Shown here: piece by piece, positions 15,670-25,097 of the stretch
How positions within the stretch are numbered: the stretch's first letter is position 1
Layout of the letters: each line of letters starts with the position of its first letter
Source of the DNA: DASQBT01 sp049578545
GTDB taxonomy: Bacteria; Pseudomonadota; Gammaproteobacteria; Burkholderiales; Thiobacillaceae
Assembly: GCA_049578545.1 (NCBI GenBank)
Contig: JBAUMF010000053.1
Location: forward strand, 53,956-117,955
Length of the DNA: 64,000 nucleotides
Reading direction: 5' to 3'
The notes under the pieces: generated by a model
Told to the model about the DNA's origin: nothing
The model's input: the letters and a program-made list of their open reading frames with translations, nothing else
The model's database searches: none
Translations under genes and position numbers: made by a program

Positions 15670-16263
15670 ATGGGCAAGAAAAGCCTGATTTCAGAGGTAA
15701 AGGAAACGCAGCTGGCCATTGAACTGATCAAGGTGGGTGCGCGCCTGCAGGTTCTGGAATCTGAAACATCATTATCTCGCGAGCGTCTGCTCAAGCTGTA
15801 CAAGGAAGTCAAAGGAGTTTCCCCACCCAAAGGAATGTTGCCGTTCTCAGCTGATTGGTTTTTGACGTGGATGCCCAACGTCCATGCATCCCTGTTCATC
15901 AATATCTACCGGACCATTTCCAAACATACCGATTGCGAGGGTATCGAGGCGGTGCTGAAAAGCTATCGGCTATATCAGGAATTCCTGGTCGGCAGCCAGA
16001 CTGACGAAGTGTTGAGCTTCACGCGTGCCTGGACCCTGGTACGGTTTTTCGAAAGCCGCATGTTGCAGACCACCGAGTGCTGCAAATGCGGAGGTCATTT
16101 CGTTGTGCACCCCAATGACCTGCATGACAATTACGAGTGTGGTCTGTGCCATATGCCTTCGCGTGCCGGAAAAACCAAGAAGGCCAAGATGGAAGCGTCC
16201 GCTGTGCAGGCCAATTCCGTTCCATACACCGAGCGTAAGCAGAAGCAGGAACAGGTAGCCTAA
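15670..16263 (+). CDS. flhC: FlhC, flagellar master regulator subunit
   Basis: 197 aa from ATG 15670 (GGGA upstream). Four cysteines at C137, C140, C157 and C160 match the zinc site of Escherichia coli FlhC at the same numbers, the part that contacts DNA. Works only as the FlhD4C2 complex. Its stop lies 2 bp before the methyltransferase start, so the two are co-transcribed. Confidence 0.95.
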   Translation: MGKKSLISEVKETQLAIELIKVGARLQVLESETSLSRERLLKLYKEVKGVSPPKGMLPFSADWFLTWMPNVHASLFINIYRTISKHTDCEGIEAVLKSYRLYQEFLVGSQTDEVLSFTRAWTLVRFFESRMLQTTECCKCGGHFVVHPNDLHDNYECGLCHMPSRAGKTKKAKMEASAVQANSVPYTERKQKQEQVA

Positions 16264-16265
16264 CA

Positions 16266-17036
16266 ATGACTCCTTCCTGGCGTAAGCTGCCGGGCTGGAG
16301 TAAAGGTTTTCTGGCCCAAGCGCTGGCTTGGGCTGCAGTTAGCTCAATCCTGGCTGCACCCACGATACAAACCTCGCTGCCTTCTGATTCAGTTTGGCTA
16401 ATCTTGATCGAAGGGGCGCTCGCAGGTCTGCTCTGCCAGCTGTTTGGCCTTCAACGTTGGTGGTTCGTCATCAGCCTGCTATTCCTGCCGGCTATCGTGA
16501 TGGCTCAGAAATTCGTGGTGCCCTCGTGGGTTTACCTCTGGGCGTTCATTCTCAGCTTGCTATTCTTCTGGAGCGTTATATATCGTGGTGCTCCCTTATA
16601 CCTGTCCGGCCCCAAGACATGGGTGGCGGTTGCGGAGTTGCTTCCCGAGGATCACTCATTTCGGTTCATCGATCTGGGCAGTGGCCTGGGCGGGCTGGCA
16701 ATCAATCTGTCACGTCTGTATCCAAATGGCGAGTTCCATGGAGTGGAACTGGCACCAGGGCCATGGCTGATCAGCAAACTGCGCAATTGGCTGGGCGGAG
16801 GACGAGTCAATTTCTTCCGAGATGACTATCGCAAACTCGATCTCGGTTCCTTTGACATTGTCTTTGCATTTCTGTCACCCCCCGTCATGCAGGAGATTGC
16901 CGACAAGGCACAGGCAGAAATGCGCCATGGCTGCCTATTGCTGAGCTTGGCCTTCCCCTTGCAAGGAATCAAGCCCGATTTCATCCTCAAGACAGATGGC
17001 GATGAAGGCCACCGCCTCTATGGCTGGCGTACCTGA
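16266..17036 (+). CDS. Membrane-anchored class I SAM methyltransferase
   Basis: 256 aa. Four hydrophobic segments in the N-terminal half (about 14-31, 42-60, 64-80, 88-106) anchor it in the inner membrane. The C-terminal half is a methyltransferase core: motif I FIDLGSGLGG (134-143), then FHGVELAPGP for the acidic post-strand-2 residue and FDIVFAFLSP for motif IV. Substrate unknown; a protein or lipid near the flagellar base is possible. It is wedged between flhC and motA and starts 2 bp after flhC, so it should follow FlhDC expression. Confidence 0.7.
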   Translation: MTPSWRKLPGWSKGFLAQALAWAAVSSILAAPTIQTSLPSDSVWLILIEGALAGLLCQLFGLQRWWFVISLLFLPAIVMAQKFVVPSWVYLWAFILSLLFFWSVIYRGAPLYLSGPKTWVAVAELLPEDHSFRFIDLGSGLGGLAINLSRLYPNGEFHGVELAPGPWLISKLRNWLGGGRVNFFRDDYRKLDLGSFDIVFAFLSPPVMQEIADKAQAEMRHGCLLLSLAFPLQGIKPDFILKTDGDEGHRLYGWRT

Positions 17037-17081
17037 ATGGCAGCGATTCTGCCAACCAGCATGAACATTTCTCCAATCGCT

Positions 17082-17108
17082 TAAATAAGTCGGGTTTTTT
17101 ACCGATTA
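17082..17108 (+). promoter_or_regulatory. Candidate FliA (sigma-28) promoter for motAB
   Basis: TAAATAAG (17082-17089), exactly 11 bp (TCGGGTTTTTT), then ACCGATTA (17101-17108). Compared with TAAAGTTT-N11-GCCGATAA this keeps TAAA, the spacing and CCGAT-A. It lies 98 bp before the motA GTG. Motor genes are FliA-dependent in most flagellar systems. Confidence 0.55.
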
Positions 17109-17205
17109 CTTGATCAATGGGCATGAGTTCGATTGCCTTATAAATCCAATTGAATCTAAAAAAGTCGGCTTGCCGGCCATCTGGATCGGCTAGAGGAAAT
17201 AAAAA

Positions 17206-18066
17206 GTGCTCGTAATTGTTGGTTATCTTGTCGTGATGGCATCTGTCTTTGGCGGCTTTGCCATCGCCGGCGGCCATCTCGCGGCCCTGCTTCAGCCGAT
17301 TGAACTGCTCATGATTGGGGGTGCGGCTGCAGGGGCATTCTTTGTCGGAAACTCCAGCAAGGCCATTAAGGCGACGTTAAAGGCGCTGCCCACGGTCTTC
17401 AAAGGAGCCAAATACACTCGGGCCATGTACATGGAGTTGATGGCATTGCTCTATGAGTTATTGGGCAAGGTTCGCAAGGAAGGCCTGATGTCGATCGAAT
17501 CCGATATCGAGAATCCTGGATCCAGTCCGTTGTTCTCAAAATATCCAGCCGTACTTGCCGATCATCACGTGGTTGAGTTCATGACCGACTACCTGCGTAT
17601 TATGGTTAGCGGAAACATGAATGCATTCGAAATTGAAAATCTGATGGATAACGAGATCGAAACCCATCACCATGAAGGCGAGGTTCCGGTACATTGCATT
17701 GCCAAATTGGGAGACGGCATGCCGGCCTTCGGTATTGTGGCTGCGGTAATGGGCGTGGTTCACACCATGGAATCGGTTGGTCTGCCACCTGCAGAATTGG
17801 GAATCCTGATTGCTCATGCGTTGGTCGGAACCTTTCTCGGCATTCTGCTGGCATATGGTTTTGTAGGACCTCTTGCCGGCGTGCTGGAGCAGAAGCTGCA
17901 CGAATCGACCAAGATATTCCAATGCATCAAAGTGACCATTCTCTCCAGCCTGAATGGTTATGCACCCGCCCTGGCCGTGGAGTTTGGTCGCAAGGTCTTG
18001 TACTCTACCGAGCGGCCCACCTTCAAGGAACTGGAAGACCATGTGAAAGGCGCAAAGGCCAGGTAA
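17206..18066 (+). CDS. motA: MotA, stator ion channel subunit
   Basis: 286 aa, GTG start with AGAGGAA 7 bp upstream. Four membrane helices: about 1-24, 32-52, 170-190 and 200-222, with the cytoplasmic loop of 110 residues between. MPAFGIVAAVMGVV (about 173-186) holds the conserved Pro of the channel. Forms the MotA5B2 stator that couples proton flow to rotation of FliG. Followed by motB 24 bp later. The window also encodes a second stator, MotCD. Confidence 0.95.
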   Translation: MLVIVGYLVVMASVFGGFAIAGGHLAALLQPIELLMIGGAAAGAFFVGNSSKAIKATLKALPTVFKGAKYTRAMYMELMALLYELLGKVRKEGLMSIESDIENPGSSPLFSKYPAVLADHHVVEFMTDYLRIMVSGNMNAFEIENLMDNEIETHHHEGEVPVHCIAKLGDGMPAFGIVAAVMGVVHTMESVGLPPAELGILIAHALVGTFLGILLAYGFVGPLAGVLEQKLHESTKIFQCIKVTILSSLNGYAPALAVEFGRKVLYSTERPTFKELEDHVKGAKAR

Positions 18067-18090
18067 GCCTTTGTCCGAGATCAGACAGGC

Positions 18091-19029
18091 ATGAGCGACA
18101 AAGATAAGCAACCCATCGTCGTCAAGCGGATCAAAAAAACTGCAGGTAGTCACCATGCAGGTGCGTGGAAAATCGCCTATGCTGATTTCGTCACTGCGAT
18201 GATGGCTTTTTTCCTGCTCATGTGGCTCCTTGGTTCCACAACCAGAGGCGATCTTCAGGGGATCGCCGATTACTTCAAAACCCCGCTCAAGGTCGCCATG
18301 TCAGGCGGTTCCGGGAGTGGCGACAGTTCCAGTGTGATCAAGGGTGGAGGCACCGACTTGACGCGTAGCAGTGGCCAGGTAAAGAAGAGCGAAGTGATAG
18401 AGAAGAAGAAAACCTACAATCTCAAGGCGGCCAAGGCTGAACTTGAACGGCAGGAAATGGAAAACCTGAAGAGTCTACAGACAAGGCTGGAAAAGGCGAT
18501 CGATGCCAACAAGCTGCTCAAACAGTTCAAGCGTCAGCTTTTGATCGATATTACGACTGAAGGCCTGCGAATCCAGATCGTGGACGAAAAGAACCGGCCC
18601 ATGTTTGAACTTGCCCGCGCGGAACTGCAACCCTATACCCGAGAAATCTTGCATGAGATCGGCCATGTCCTGAATGGGGTGCAGAACCGTATCAGCCTGT
18701 CAGGGCATACCGACGCCACGCCTTACTTCAGTGGGGAGCGCGGATACAGTAACTGGGAATTGTCGGCAGACCGGGCCAACGCGTCACGCCGCGAATTGAT
18801 CGCAGGCGGCATGGATGAAGCCAAAGTGCTCAGAGTGGTGGGGCTGTCTTCCTCGGTACTGTTCGACAAGAAAGACCCCTACAACCCGATCAACCGGCGC
18901 ATCAGCATCATTGTCATGAACAAGAAGGCAGAGGAAGCCGCAAGCAGCGATGGCGGCACGCTGACAGCGCCTGACAGTGAAACCGTCAAGCAAAACCTGG
19001 CACAGCAGAACCCCCGGAAACCAGGCTGA
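18091..19029 (+). CDS. motB: MotB, stator subunit with peptidoglycan-binding domain
   Basis: 312 aa. Single N-terminal membrane helix containing the proton-carrying Asp, D32 in AYADFVTAMM. OmpA-like peptidoglycan-binding domain at about 170-275 with LSGHTDATPY and a SNWELSADRANASR segment. Anchors the stator to the cell wall. Length and domains are normal for MotB. Confidence 0.95.
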   Translation: MSDKDKQPIVVKRIKKTAGSHHAGAWKIAYADFVTAMMAFFLLMWLLGSTTRGDLQGIADYFKTPLKVAMSGGSGSGDSSSVIKGGGTDLTRSSGQVKKSEVIEKKKTYNLKAAKAELERQEMENLKSLQTRLEKAIDANKLLKQFKRQLLIDITTEGLRIQIVDEKNRPMFELARAELQPYTREILHEIGHVLNGVQNRISLSGHTDATPYFSGERGYSNWELSADRANASRRELIAGGMDEAKVLRVVGLSSSVLFDKKDPYNPINRRISIIVMNKKAEEAASSDGGTLTAPDSETVKQNLAQQNPRKPG

Positions 19030-19154
19030 CCATCTCGCTGTATCTATCGCTCTGAAATAGGGGTGAAATCCCGGTCTATTCCGCCCATCGATTCCCGGTT
19101 GATTTGTCAATAATCAGAGTCAGAAATTACAACTGGCTTTGGTTTGACGGATAA

Positions 19155-20297
19155 ATGGCTGAAGAGAGCGATCAGGAACGTACGGAAGCCCCCTCGTCCC
19201 GGCGACTGGAAAAAGCACGCGAAGGCGGGCAGGCCCCGCAATCGCGTGAGCTTTCCACCTTTGTCGTGCTGATGGCCGGTGCCAGTCTGATCTGGATGAC
19301 GGGCGGTGGCATGGTGGGCAGCCTAGCCGGCATGATGAAGTCTTCCATGGTATTCGACGCCTCTCTCGGTGCAGGTACCAATACTCTATTCACTCAGATT
19401 GCCGACGAGCTGTATCGGGTCATGCTTGGTTTTGCCCCTCTGATTCTGGCGATCGTCGTCGTCGTTATCCTCACGCCGATACTGTTCCGTGGCTGGCTGT
19501 TCAGCGCCAAGCCCTTGGTGCCCAACTTTTCACGCATCAATCCTGCATCCGGCCTTAAGCGGATTTTCTCAATGGATGGACTGACCGAACTGTTCAAATC
19601 CATTGCAAAAGTGGCTCTGCTGGGGGTCATCGGTTTCTGGTTCACATGGAGCAACCGCCAATCGGTTTTTTCCATGATTAGCGAGCCTTCATTGCCTTCC
19701 TTCCATCATCTTGGATACCTGCTGGGCAAAGGATTCCTGCTGATGGTTGGTGCCATGGCAGCCATCGTACTCGTCGATGCGCCGTACCAGTTGTGGAGTC
19801 ACTACCGCAAGCTGCGCATGTCGCGCGAAGAATTGAAGCAGGAGGCCAAGGAATCGGAAGGCGACCCCCATATCAGGGCACGCATCCGCTCGCTGCAGAG
19901 GGAAGCCGCACGCCGCCGCATGATGGCGGAAATCCCCAACGCCGATGTCGTGGTCACCAACCCAACTCACTATGCCGTAGCGCTCAAATACAAGGAAGGT
20001 GATATGCGCGCGCCCCGCGTTGTTGCGATGGGCGCCGATCTGATTGCAGCCAAGATCCGTGGCGAGGCCGATCTTCACCACGTCCCGATTCTTGAGGCGC
20101 CGCCACTTGCCCGTGCGCTCTATCACCATACCAAACTGGGCGCAGAAATTCCCGCTGCACTCTATGCTGCAGTCGCTGAAGTGCTGGCCTATGTATACCA
20201 GCTCAAGCGCTACAGCAGCCACGGTGGGGCCAGGCCTGTGATTCCTTCAGAACTCCCGATCCCCATGGATCTTGATCCCCTGCAGGCTGCATCATGA
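19155..20297 (+). CDS. flhB: FlhB, export gate specificity switch
   Basis: 380 aa. Four membrane helices in residues 30-210 and a cytoplasmic autocleavage domain with N269-P270-T271-H272, the same number as in Escherichia coli, so self-cleavage and switching from hook to filament export should work. Part of the type III export gate with FlhA, FliP, FliQ and FliR. Overlaps flhA by 4 bp (ATGA). Confidence 0.96.
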   Translation: MAEESDQERTEAPSSRRLEKAREGGQAPQSRELSTFVVLMAGASLIWMTGGGMVGSLAGMMKSSMVFDASLGAGTNTLFTQIADELYRVMLGFAPLILAIVVVVILTPILFRGWLFSAKPLVPNFSRINPASGLKRIFSMDGLTELFKSIAKVALLGVIGFWFTWSNRQSVFSMISEPSLPSFHHLGYLLGKGFLLMVGAMAAIVLVDAPYQLWSHYRKLRMSREELKQEAKESEGDPHIRARIRSLQREAARRRMMAEIPNADVVVTNPTHYAVALKYKEGDMRAPRVVAMGADLIAAKIRGEADLHHVPILEAPPLARALYHHTKLGAEIPAALYAAVAEVLAYVYQLKRYSSHGGARPVIPSELPIPMDLDPLQAAS

Positions 20298-22369
20298 ACT
20301 CGAGCTTCAGCCTTCCCGCACTTCTGAATGGTGCCGACCTGAAAGCACTGGCCGGGCCGATATTCATCATCATGATTCTTTCCATGCTGGTGCTGCCGCT
20401 GCCGCCCTTCATGCTCGATTTGCTGTTCACGTTCAATATAGCGCTGTCAGTAATGGTTCTGCTGGTCAGCATCTACACGACCCGTGCCCTGGAGTTTGCT
20501 GCGTTCCCAACCGTGCTGCTTGTCAGCACGCTGCTGCGTCTTTCCTTGAACGTGGCATCCACCCGCGTCGTTCTGATGAATGGGCACACGGGCCCCGATG
20601 CGGCCGGGAAGGTCATCGAGTCGTTTGGTCAGTTCCTGGTGGGTGGAAACTACGCGGTAGGCATTGTCGTATTCGTCATCCTGGTTGTGATCAATTTTGT
20701 CGTGATAACCAAGGGTGCAGGGCGGATCGCCGAAGTCAGCGCGCGCTTCACTTTGGACGCGATGCCTGGCAAGCAGATGGCCATCGATGCCGATCTGAAT
20801 GCCGGCCTGATCGGAGAAGACGACGCGCGCAAGCGGCGCCAGGAAGTGGGTCGGGAAGCGGATTTCTATGGCGCCATGGATGGCGCATCGAAGTTTGTGC
20901 GTGGTGATGCCATTGCCGGGATTCTCGTTCTGGTCATCAACGTGTTGGGTGGATTGGTCATCGGCGTATTTCAGCATGATCTCGCCTTGGCCGATGCTGC
21001 CAAGAACTACACGTTATTGGCAATCGGCGACGGCCTGGTGGCACAGATTCCTGCGCTGGTGATCTCCATTGCGGCCGGTGTGATCGTAAGCAGGGTGAGC
21101 ACCGATGAAGACATTGGCAGCCAGGTGCTGAGCCATATTTTCAGCAACAAGCAGGTTCTGACCATTACTGGCGGCATCATGGGCATGCTGGGTCTGACCC
21201 CGGGGATGCCTCATTTCGTTTTTATTCTTCTGGCTGCAGGCCTTGGCTGGCTGGCCTATTCGAAGAAGAAACAGAACGTGGAAGAACAGTCGCTTGAACC
21301 CGCCGCTACGCTTCTGTCTGCAGACGCACAGGAAGCGAGCTGGTCCGATGTCGCTCCGGTTGATACGCTGGGTCTGGAAGTGGGCTATCGGCTCATTCCG
21401 CTGGTCGACAATTCCGGCGAAGGCGAATTGATACGCCGAATCAAGGGGATACGCAAGAAATTTGCGCGCGAGATTGGGTTCCTTGCACCCTCAGTTCACA
21501 TTCGTGACAACCTCGAACTCGATTCATCGAGCTACCGCATCACGCTTAAAGGTGTGGAAGTCGGTGCGGGAGAAATCAATTCCGGAATGTTCCTGGCCAT
21601 AAATCCAGGCAATGTAACCCTTAAATTACCAGGCTCGCAAACCAAGGAGCCGGCGTTTGGCCTGCCCGCCATCTGGATCGATCAGGCTTCACGTGAACAG
21701 GCGAAGAACGCAGGCTACACCGTGGTTGATCCGGGAACGGTGATTGCAACTCATCTCAATCACCTGATCACGCTTCATTCTGCCGAGCTGCTCGGCCGAC
21801 AGGAGACCCAGCAGCTTCTGGATCACCTTGCCAAGGAGTCACCCAAGCTGGTAGAAGATCTGGTACCCAAGCTTCTGCCTTTATCTACGGTACAAAAGGT
21901 TCTGCAGAACCTTCTTGCAGAGGGCGTGCATATCCGCGATATGCGCACCATTATTGAATCGCTCTCTGAACATGCTTCACGCATCCAGGATCCCAACGAG
22001 CTGACTGCGCTGACCCGCATAGCGCTGGGCCGGGCGATTGTTCAGCAGATATTTGGCCGGGAAGCAGAATTGCCGGTCATCGCGCTGGAGCAGAATCTGG
22101 AGAAACTGTTGATGCAGGCAATCCAGTCTGGCAGCGAGGGCAGTATCGAACCCGGCCTTGCTTCCAGCCTGCTTAAGCAATGCGAGGCAGCTGCCCGCAA
22201 GCAGGAAGCACTTGGCTGGCCCACGGTTCTTCTTGTGCCAGCAGTACTCCGTCCACTCCTCGCGCGCTTCCTGGGGCGGACCGTCCCCATGCTGAAGGTG
22301 CTGTCCCATGCAGAAATACCTGAAGGCAAGATCATTAAAGTCACTTCCAATGTTGGAGGATCCGTATGA
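20294..22369 (+). CDS. flhA: FlhA, export gate subunit
   Basis: 691 aa. Eight membrane helices in the N-terminal half and a large cytoplasmic domain (about 340-691) that docks chaperone-substrate complexes. The FHIPEP-type signature lies in residues 140-200 (FVVITKGAGRIAEVSARFTLDAMPGKQMAID area). Main ring of the flagellar export machine. Coupled to flhB by ATGA and to flhF by an ATG overlap of 4 bp. Confidence 0.96.
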   Translation: MNSSFSLPALLNGADLKALAGPIFIIMILSMLVLPLPPFMLDLLFTFNIALSVMVLLVSIYTTRALEFAAFPTVLLVSTLLRLSLNVASTRVVLMNGHTGPDAAGKVIESFGQFLVGGNYAVGIVVFVILVVINFVVITKGAGRIAEVSARFTLDAMPGKQMAIDADLNAGLIGEDDARKRRQEVGREADFYGAMDGASKFVRGDAIAGILVLVINVLGGLVIGVFQHDLALADAAKNYTLLAIGDGLVAQIPALVISIAAGVIVSRVSTDEDIGSQVLSHIFSNKQVLTITGGIMGMLGLTPGMPHFVFILLAAGLGWLAYSKKKQNVEEQSLEPAATLLSADAQEASWSDVAPVDTLGLEVGYRLIPLVDNSGEGELIRRIKGIRKKFAREIGFLAPSVHIRDNLELDSSSYRITLKGVEVGAGEINSGMFLAINPGNVTLKLPGSQTKEPAFGLPAIWIDQASREQAKNAGYTVVDPGTVIATHLNHLITLHSAELLGRQETQQLLDHLAKESPKLVEDLVPKLLPLSTVQKVLQNLLAEGVHIRDMRTIIESLSEHASRIQDPNELTALTRIALGRAIVQQIFGREAELPVIALEQNLEKLLMQAIQSGSEGSIEPGLASSLLKQCEAAARKQEALGWPTVLLVPAVLRPLLARFLGRTVPMLKVLSHAEIPEGKIIKVTSNVGGSV

Positions 22370-23646
22370 ACGTGCAACGCATTTTCGCTAAAACCTCACG
22401 TGAGGCGCTACGCAAACTGAAGAGTGAATTGGGGGATGAAGCGATCATCCTCTCCAACCGCCCCGTTGAAGGCGGCGTCGAGATTGTGGCCATGCCGGCC
22501 GCTGAAGTGGCGGCAATCTCCAGACAGGCGGAGCTGGAACGGAAAGAAATGGATCAACCTCGGGCTGCAGCCATTGAACAACAACCCGTCCCTCAGGTAT
22601 TTCGGGAAGCCCGGCCCGCCCCGGCGCCGGAACCTTTGATTTCCCCAGCGCCGGAAGTGCCGCCAATGGCAGATTCAGGTATGAGCGTGCTTGACGAAAT
22701 ACGTCGCATGCGCGACAGCCTCGGCGCGCAAATCGAGGAAATGACCTGGGGCGACCTGCCGCGTCGCGATCCGCTCAAGACCAACCTGTTGAAGGAATTG
22801 CTGGCTGCGGGATTCAGCCCGGCTCTGTCGAAAAAACTGATGGAAAAGATTCCGGCTGGAATGTCCAACTGGGAACAGGGGATGAACTGGGTGAAAACTT
22901 GCCTGACCCGGAACCTGACTACCCTGGAAGGTGAAGAAGGTCTGCTCGAACAGGGCGGCGTGTTTGCCATGATGGGACCAACAGGCGTGGGCAAGACGAC
23001 AACCACAGCCAAGCTCGCTGCCCGCTTCGTGGTTCGCCAGGGCGCAGAAAAACTGGCGCTGCTTACCACCGACAGCTACAGGATTGGCGGCCAGGAACAG
23101 CTGCGCATCTTCGGCAAGATACTGGGCGTGACGGTCCATGCTGTGCGCGATGGGGCCGACTTGCGCCTGGCAATTTCAGAACTGCGCAACAAACGGACCA
23201 TCCTGATTGACACCATCGGCATGAGCCAGCGCGATCAGGCGGTCGCAGAACAGGTCGCCATGTTCAACCAGGTTGGCCGGCCGATCAGGAAACTCCTGCT
23301 GCTCAATGCCACAAGCCATGGCGATACGCTGAATGAAGTGGTTCAAGCCTACCAGGGTCAGGGTCTGGACGGTTGCATCATGACCAAGATCGACGAAGCC
23401 GCCAGCCTGGGCAACGTGCTCGACTGTGTCATCCGCAATCGGCTGAACGTGCATTACCTGGCCACAGGCCAGCGCGTGCCGGAAGATCTCCACCTGGCCA
23501 GCCGCAATTACTTGATTCACCGTGCCTTCAAGATCCGCAACGAATATTCGCCATTCGGTTTGCAGGATGAAGATGTCGCGCTGGCCATGTCGCTGGGCGC
23601 CAGGCACTTTGCCCAAGGCAGGGAATTGGCGGTGGCCTTTGGCTAA
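22366..23646 (+). CDS. flhF: FlhF, SRP-type GTPase for flagellar placement
   Basis: 426 aa. Basic N-domain, low-complexity Pro/Ala region at about 70-105, then the SRP GTPase NG domain with G1 GPTGVGKT (204-211), TTDSYRIGGQEQL (about 232-244) and DTIGMSQRD. FlhF decides the site and number of polar flagella by recruiting early basal-body parts. Its presence points to polar flagellation. flhG follows in the overlapping frame. Confidence 0.95.
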   Translation: MNVQRIFAKTSREALRKLKSELGDEAIILSNRPVEGGVEIVAMPAAEVAAISRQAELERKEMDQPRAAAIEQQPVPQVFREARPAPAPEPLISPAPEVPPMADSGMSVLDEIRRMRDSLGAQIEEMTWGDLPRRDPLKTNLLKELLAAGFSPALSKKLMEKIPAGMSNWEQGMNWVKTCLTRNLTTLEGEEGLLEQGGVFAMMGPTGVGKTTTTAKLAARFVVRQGAEKLALLTTDSYRIGGQEQLRIFGKILGVTVHAVRDGADLRLAISELRNKRTILIDTIGMSQRDQAVAEQVAMFNQVGRPIRKLLLLNATSHGDTLNEVVQAYQGQGLDGCIMTKIDEAASLGNVLDCVIRNRLNVHYLATGQRVPEDLHLASRNYLIHRAFKIRNEYSPFGLQDEDVALAMSLGARHFAQGRELAVAFG

Positions 23647-24343
23647 GCTTATCCCGGATCAGGCGGACGGCCTGAGAAAACTCGTCGGGCGGGATGGCGT
23701 GCAAGTCATCTCCATTTTGTCGGGTTGCCAGGGGGCAGGTAAAACGATTGCCGCAAACAATCTTGCTTCCGCGCTTGCACGTGCGGGCCGGCGGGTGAAA
23801 GTGGTTGATTCTCCGATTGCAAGATTTGCATCTGGAATGCCAGACAATATGCAGGCCGGCCGCATTCTTGTCGATGCCATGCCAGACGTCGTTCTGGTCG
23901 ATACACGATCGGCCGGGCCGGGCGATTATCCCGACATCGACCATAGCGAAATCGTCATCGTTTTGCAGCCCGACCCCAAATCGATTACATCAGGCTACGG
24001 GCTGCTCAAGCAGTTGTCTGGCAAGTACGGCATAGACAGCTTTCATGTCCTGCTCAACCGCAGCTTGGACATGGAGGGCAGCGTGTCGATATCACGCAAT
24101 TTTTCCGATGCAGCCGCCCGATTTCTTGGTGTTTCGGTCCATTACCTCGGCCACATTCCCCGCGACCCACAACTGGAAAAGGCCACACACCTGAAAAAGA
24201 CCGTGGTCGATGCCTTCCCGATTGCAGAGTCCGCCCGGCAATTTCGTCAGATGGCAGACAAACTGCTCAGTTTGCCCAGGTTATCGAATCTGAACGAGAT
24301 GGGAGAGGCGATGCAACGGATTGTTATGAGCGCGGCGTGCTAG
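23639..24343 (+). CDS. flhG: FlhG/FleN-like MinD-family ATPase
   Basis: 234 aa if translation starts at TTG 23639, overlapping the flhF end by 8 bp; no ATG is available before the P-loop. P-loop SGCQGAGKT (28-36) lacks the first signature Lys of MinD-type Walker A (canonical SGKGGVGKT), but keeps K35-T36. Later VVLVDTRSA, IVIVLQPDP and FHVLLNRS match the family. FlhG limits flagellar number together with FlhF. A start further upstream inside flhF is possible. The loss of the signature Lys may change dimerisation. Confidence 0.8.
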   Translation: MAKLIPDQADGLRKLVGRDGVQVISILSGCQGAGKTIAANNLASALARAGRRVKVVDSPIARFASGMPDNMQAGRILVDAMPDVVLVDTRSAGPGDYPDIDHSEIVIVLQPDPKSITSGYGLLKQLSGKYGIDSFHVLLNRSLDMEGSVSISRNFSDAAARFLGVSVHYLGHIPRDPQLEKATHLKKTVVDAFPIAESARQFRQMADKLLSLPRLSNLNEMGEAMQRIVMSAAC

Positions 24344-24362
24344 CGCCGCAGAGGGAGGCACC

Positions 24363-25097
24363 ATGTACACGGCCACTGGAAAAAGCGAAAAGAGCGACAT
24401 GCTGGAACAATACACCCCAATGGTCAAGCGCATCGCCCACCACATGAAGGGCAGACTGCCTCCCAATGTGGAGGAGGATGATCTGGTACAGGCAGGGATG
24501 ATCGGCCTGCTTGATGCCATGAGCCGCTACGATGAGTCGCTCAATTCGCAATTTGAAGCGTATGCCATTCAGCGCATTCGCGGAGCGATGATCGATGAAC
24601 TGCGCCAGACAGACTGGATGCCACGCGGCGCACGCCAATCCATGCGCAAGATCGAGGATGTTATCGGCAGGCTACAGCACAAACTCGGCCGTCCACCCAT
24701 GGAAAGCGAAATTGCAGCAGCGCTGAAAATGGCCCTGGATGAATACCAGGCCATGTTGTCCGATGCCAAGGGGCATCAGCTGATTTATCTGGAGGATTTC
24801 GGCAGCAATGGCGAGGACGATGAATCTTTTCTTGATCGAAACTGTCCCGACAACTCATCGGTTCCTCTGGAAAAGTTGCTGGATGCAGATCTGAAGGTCT
24901 GTCTGATCGAGGCTATCGACATCCTTCCGGAACGGGAAAAACTTCTGATGTCGCTCTATTACGAACAGGAACTCAACCTCAAGGAAATTGGCGAGGTCAT
25001 GGGTGTGAGCATTTCACGAGTGAGCCAGCTGCATAGCCTGGCCATTGCCCGGCTTCGCACCTGGCTGAGAGAGAAATCGTGGATACCAACAGCCTGA
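24363..25097 (+). CDS. fliA: FliA, flagellar sigma factor (sigma-28)
   Basis: 244 aa sigma-70-family factor. Region 2 contains VEEDDLVQAGMIGLLDAM (core binding), region 2.4 follows with QFEAYAIQRIRGAMIDELR, and region 4 at the C-terminus carries LKEIGEVMGVSISRVSQLH, the -35 reading helix-turn-helix. Transcribes late flagellar genes and is held by FlgM (30389-30688). GAGG is present before the ATG. The stop overlaps motC by 19 bp. Confidence 0.96.
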   Translation: MYTATGKSEKSDMLEQYTPMVKRIAHHMKGRLPPNVEEDDLVQAGMIGLLDAMSRYDESLNSQFEAYAIQRIRGAMIDELRQTDWMPRGARQSMRKIEDVIGRLQHKLGRPPMESEIAAALKMALDEYQAMLSDAKGHQLIYLEDFGSNGEDDESFLDRNCPDNSSVPLEKLLDADLKVCLIEAIDILPEREKLLMSLYYEQELNLKEIGEVMGVSISRVSQLHSLAIARLRTWLREKSWIPTA

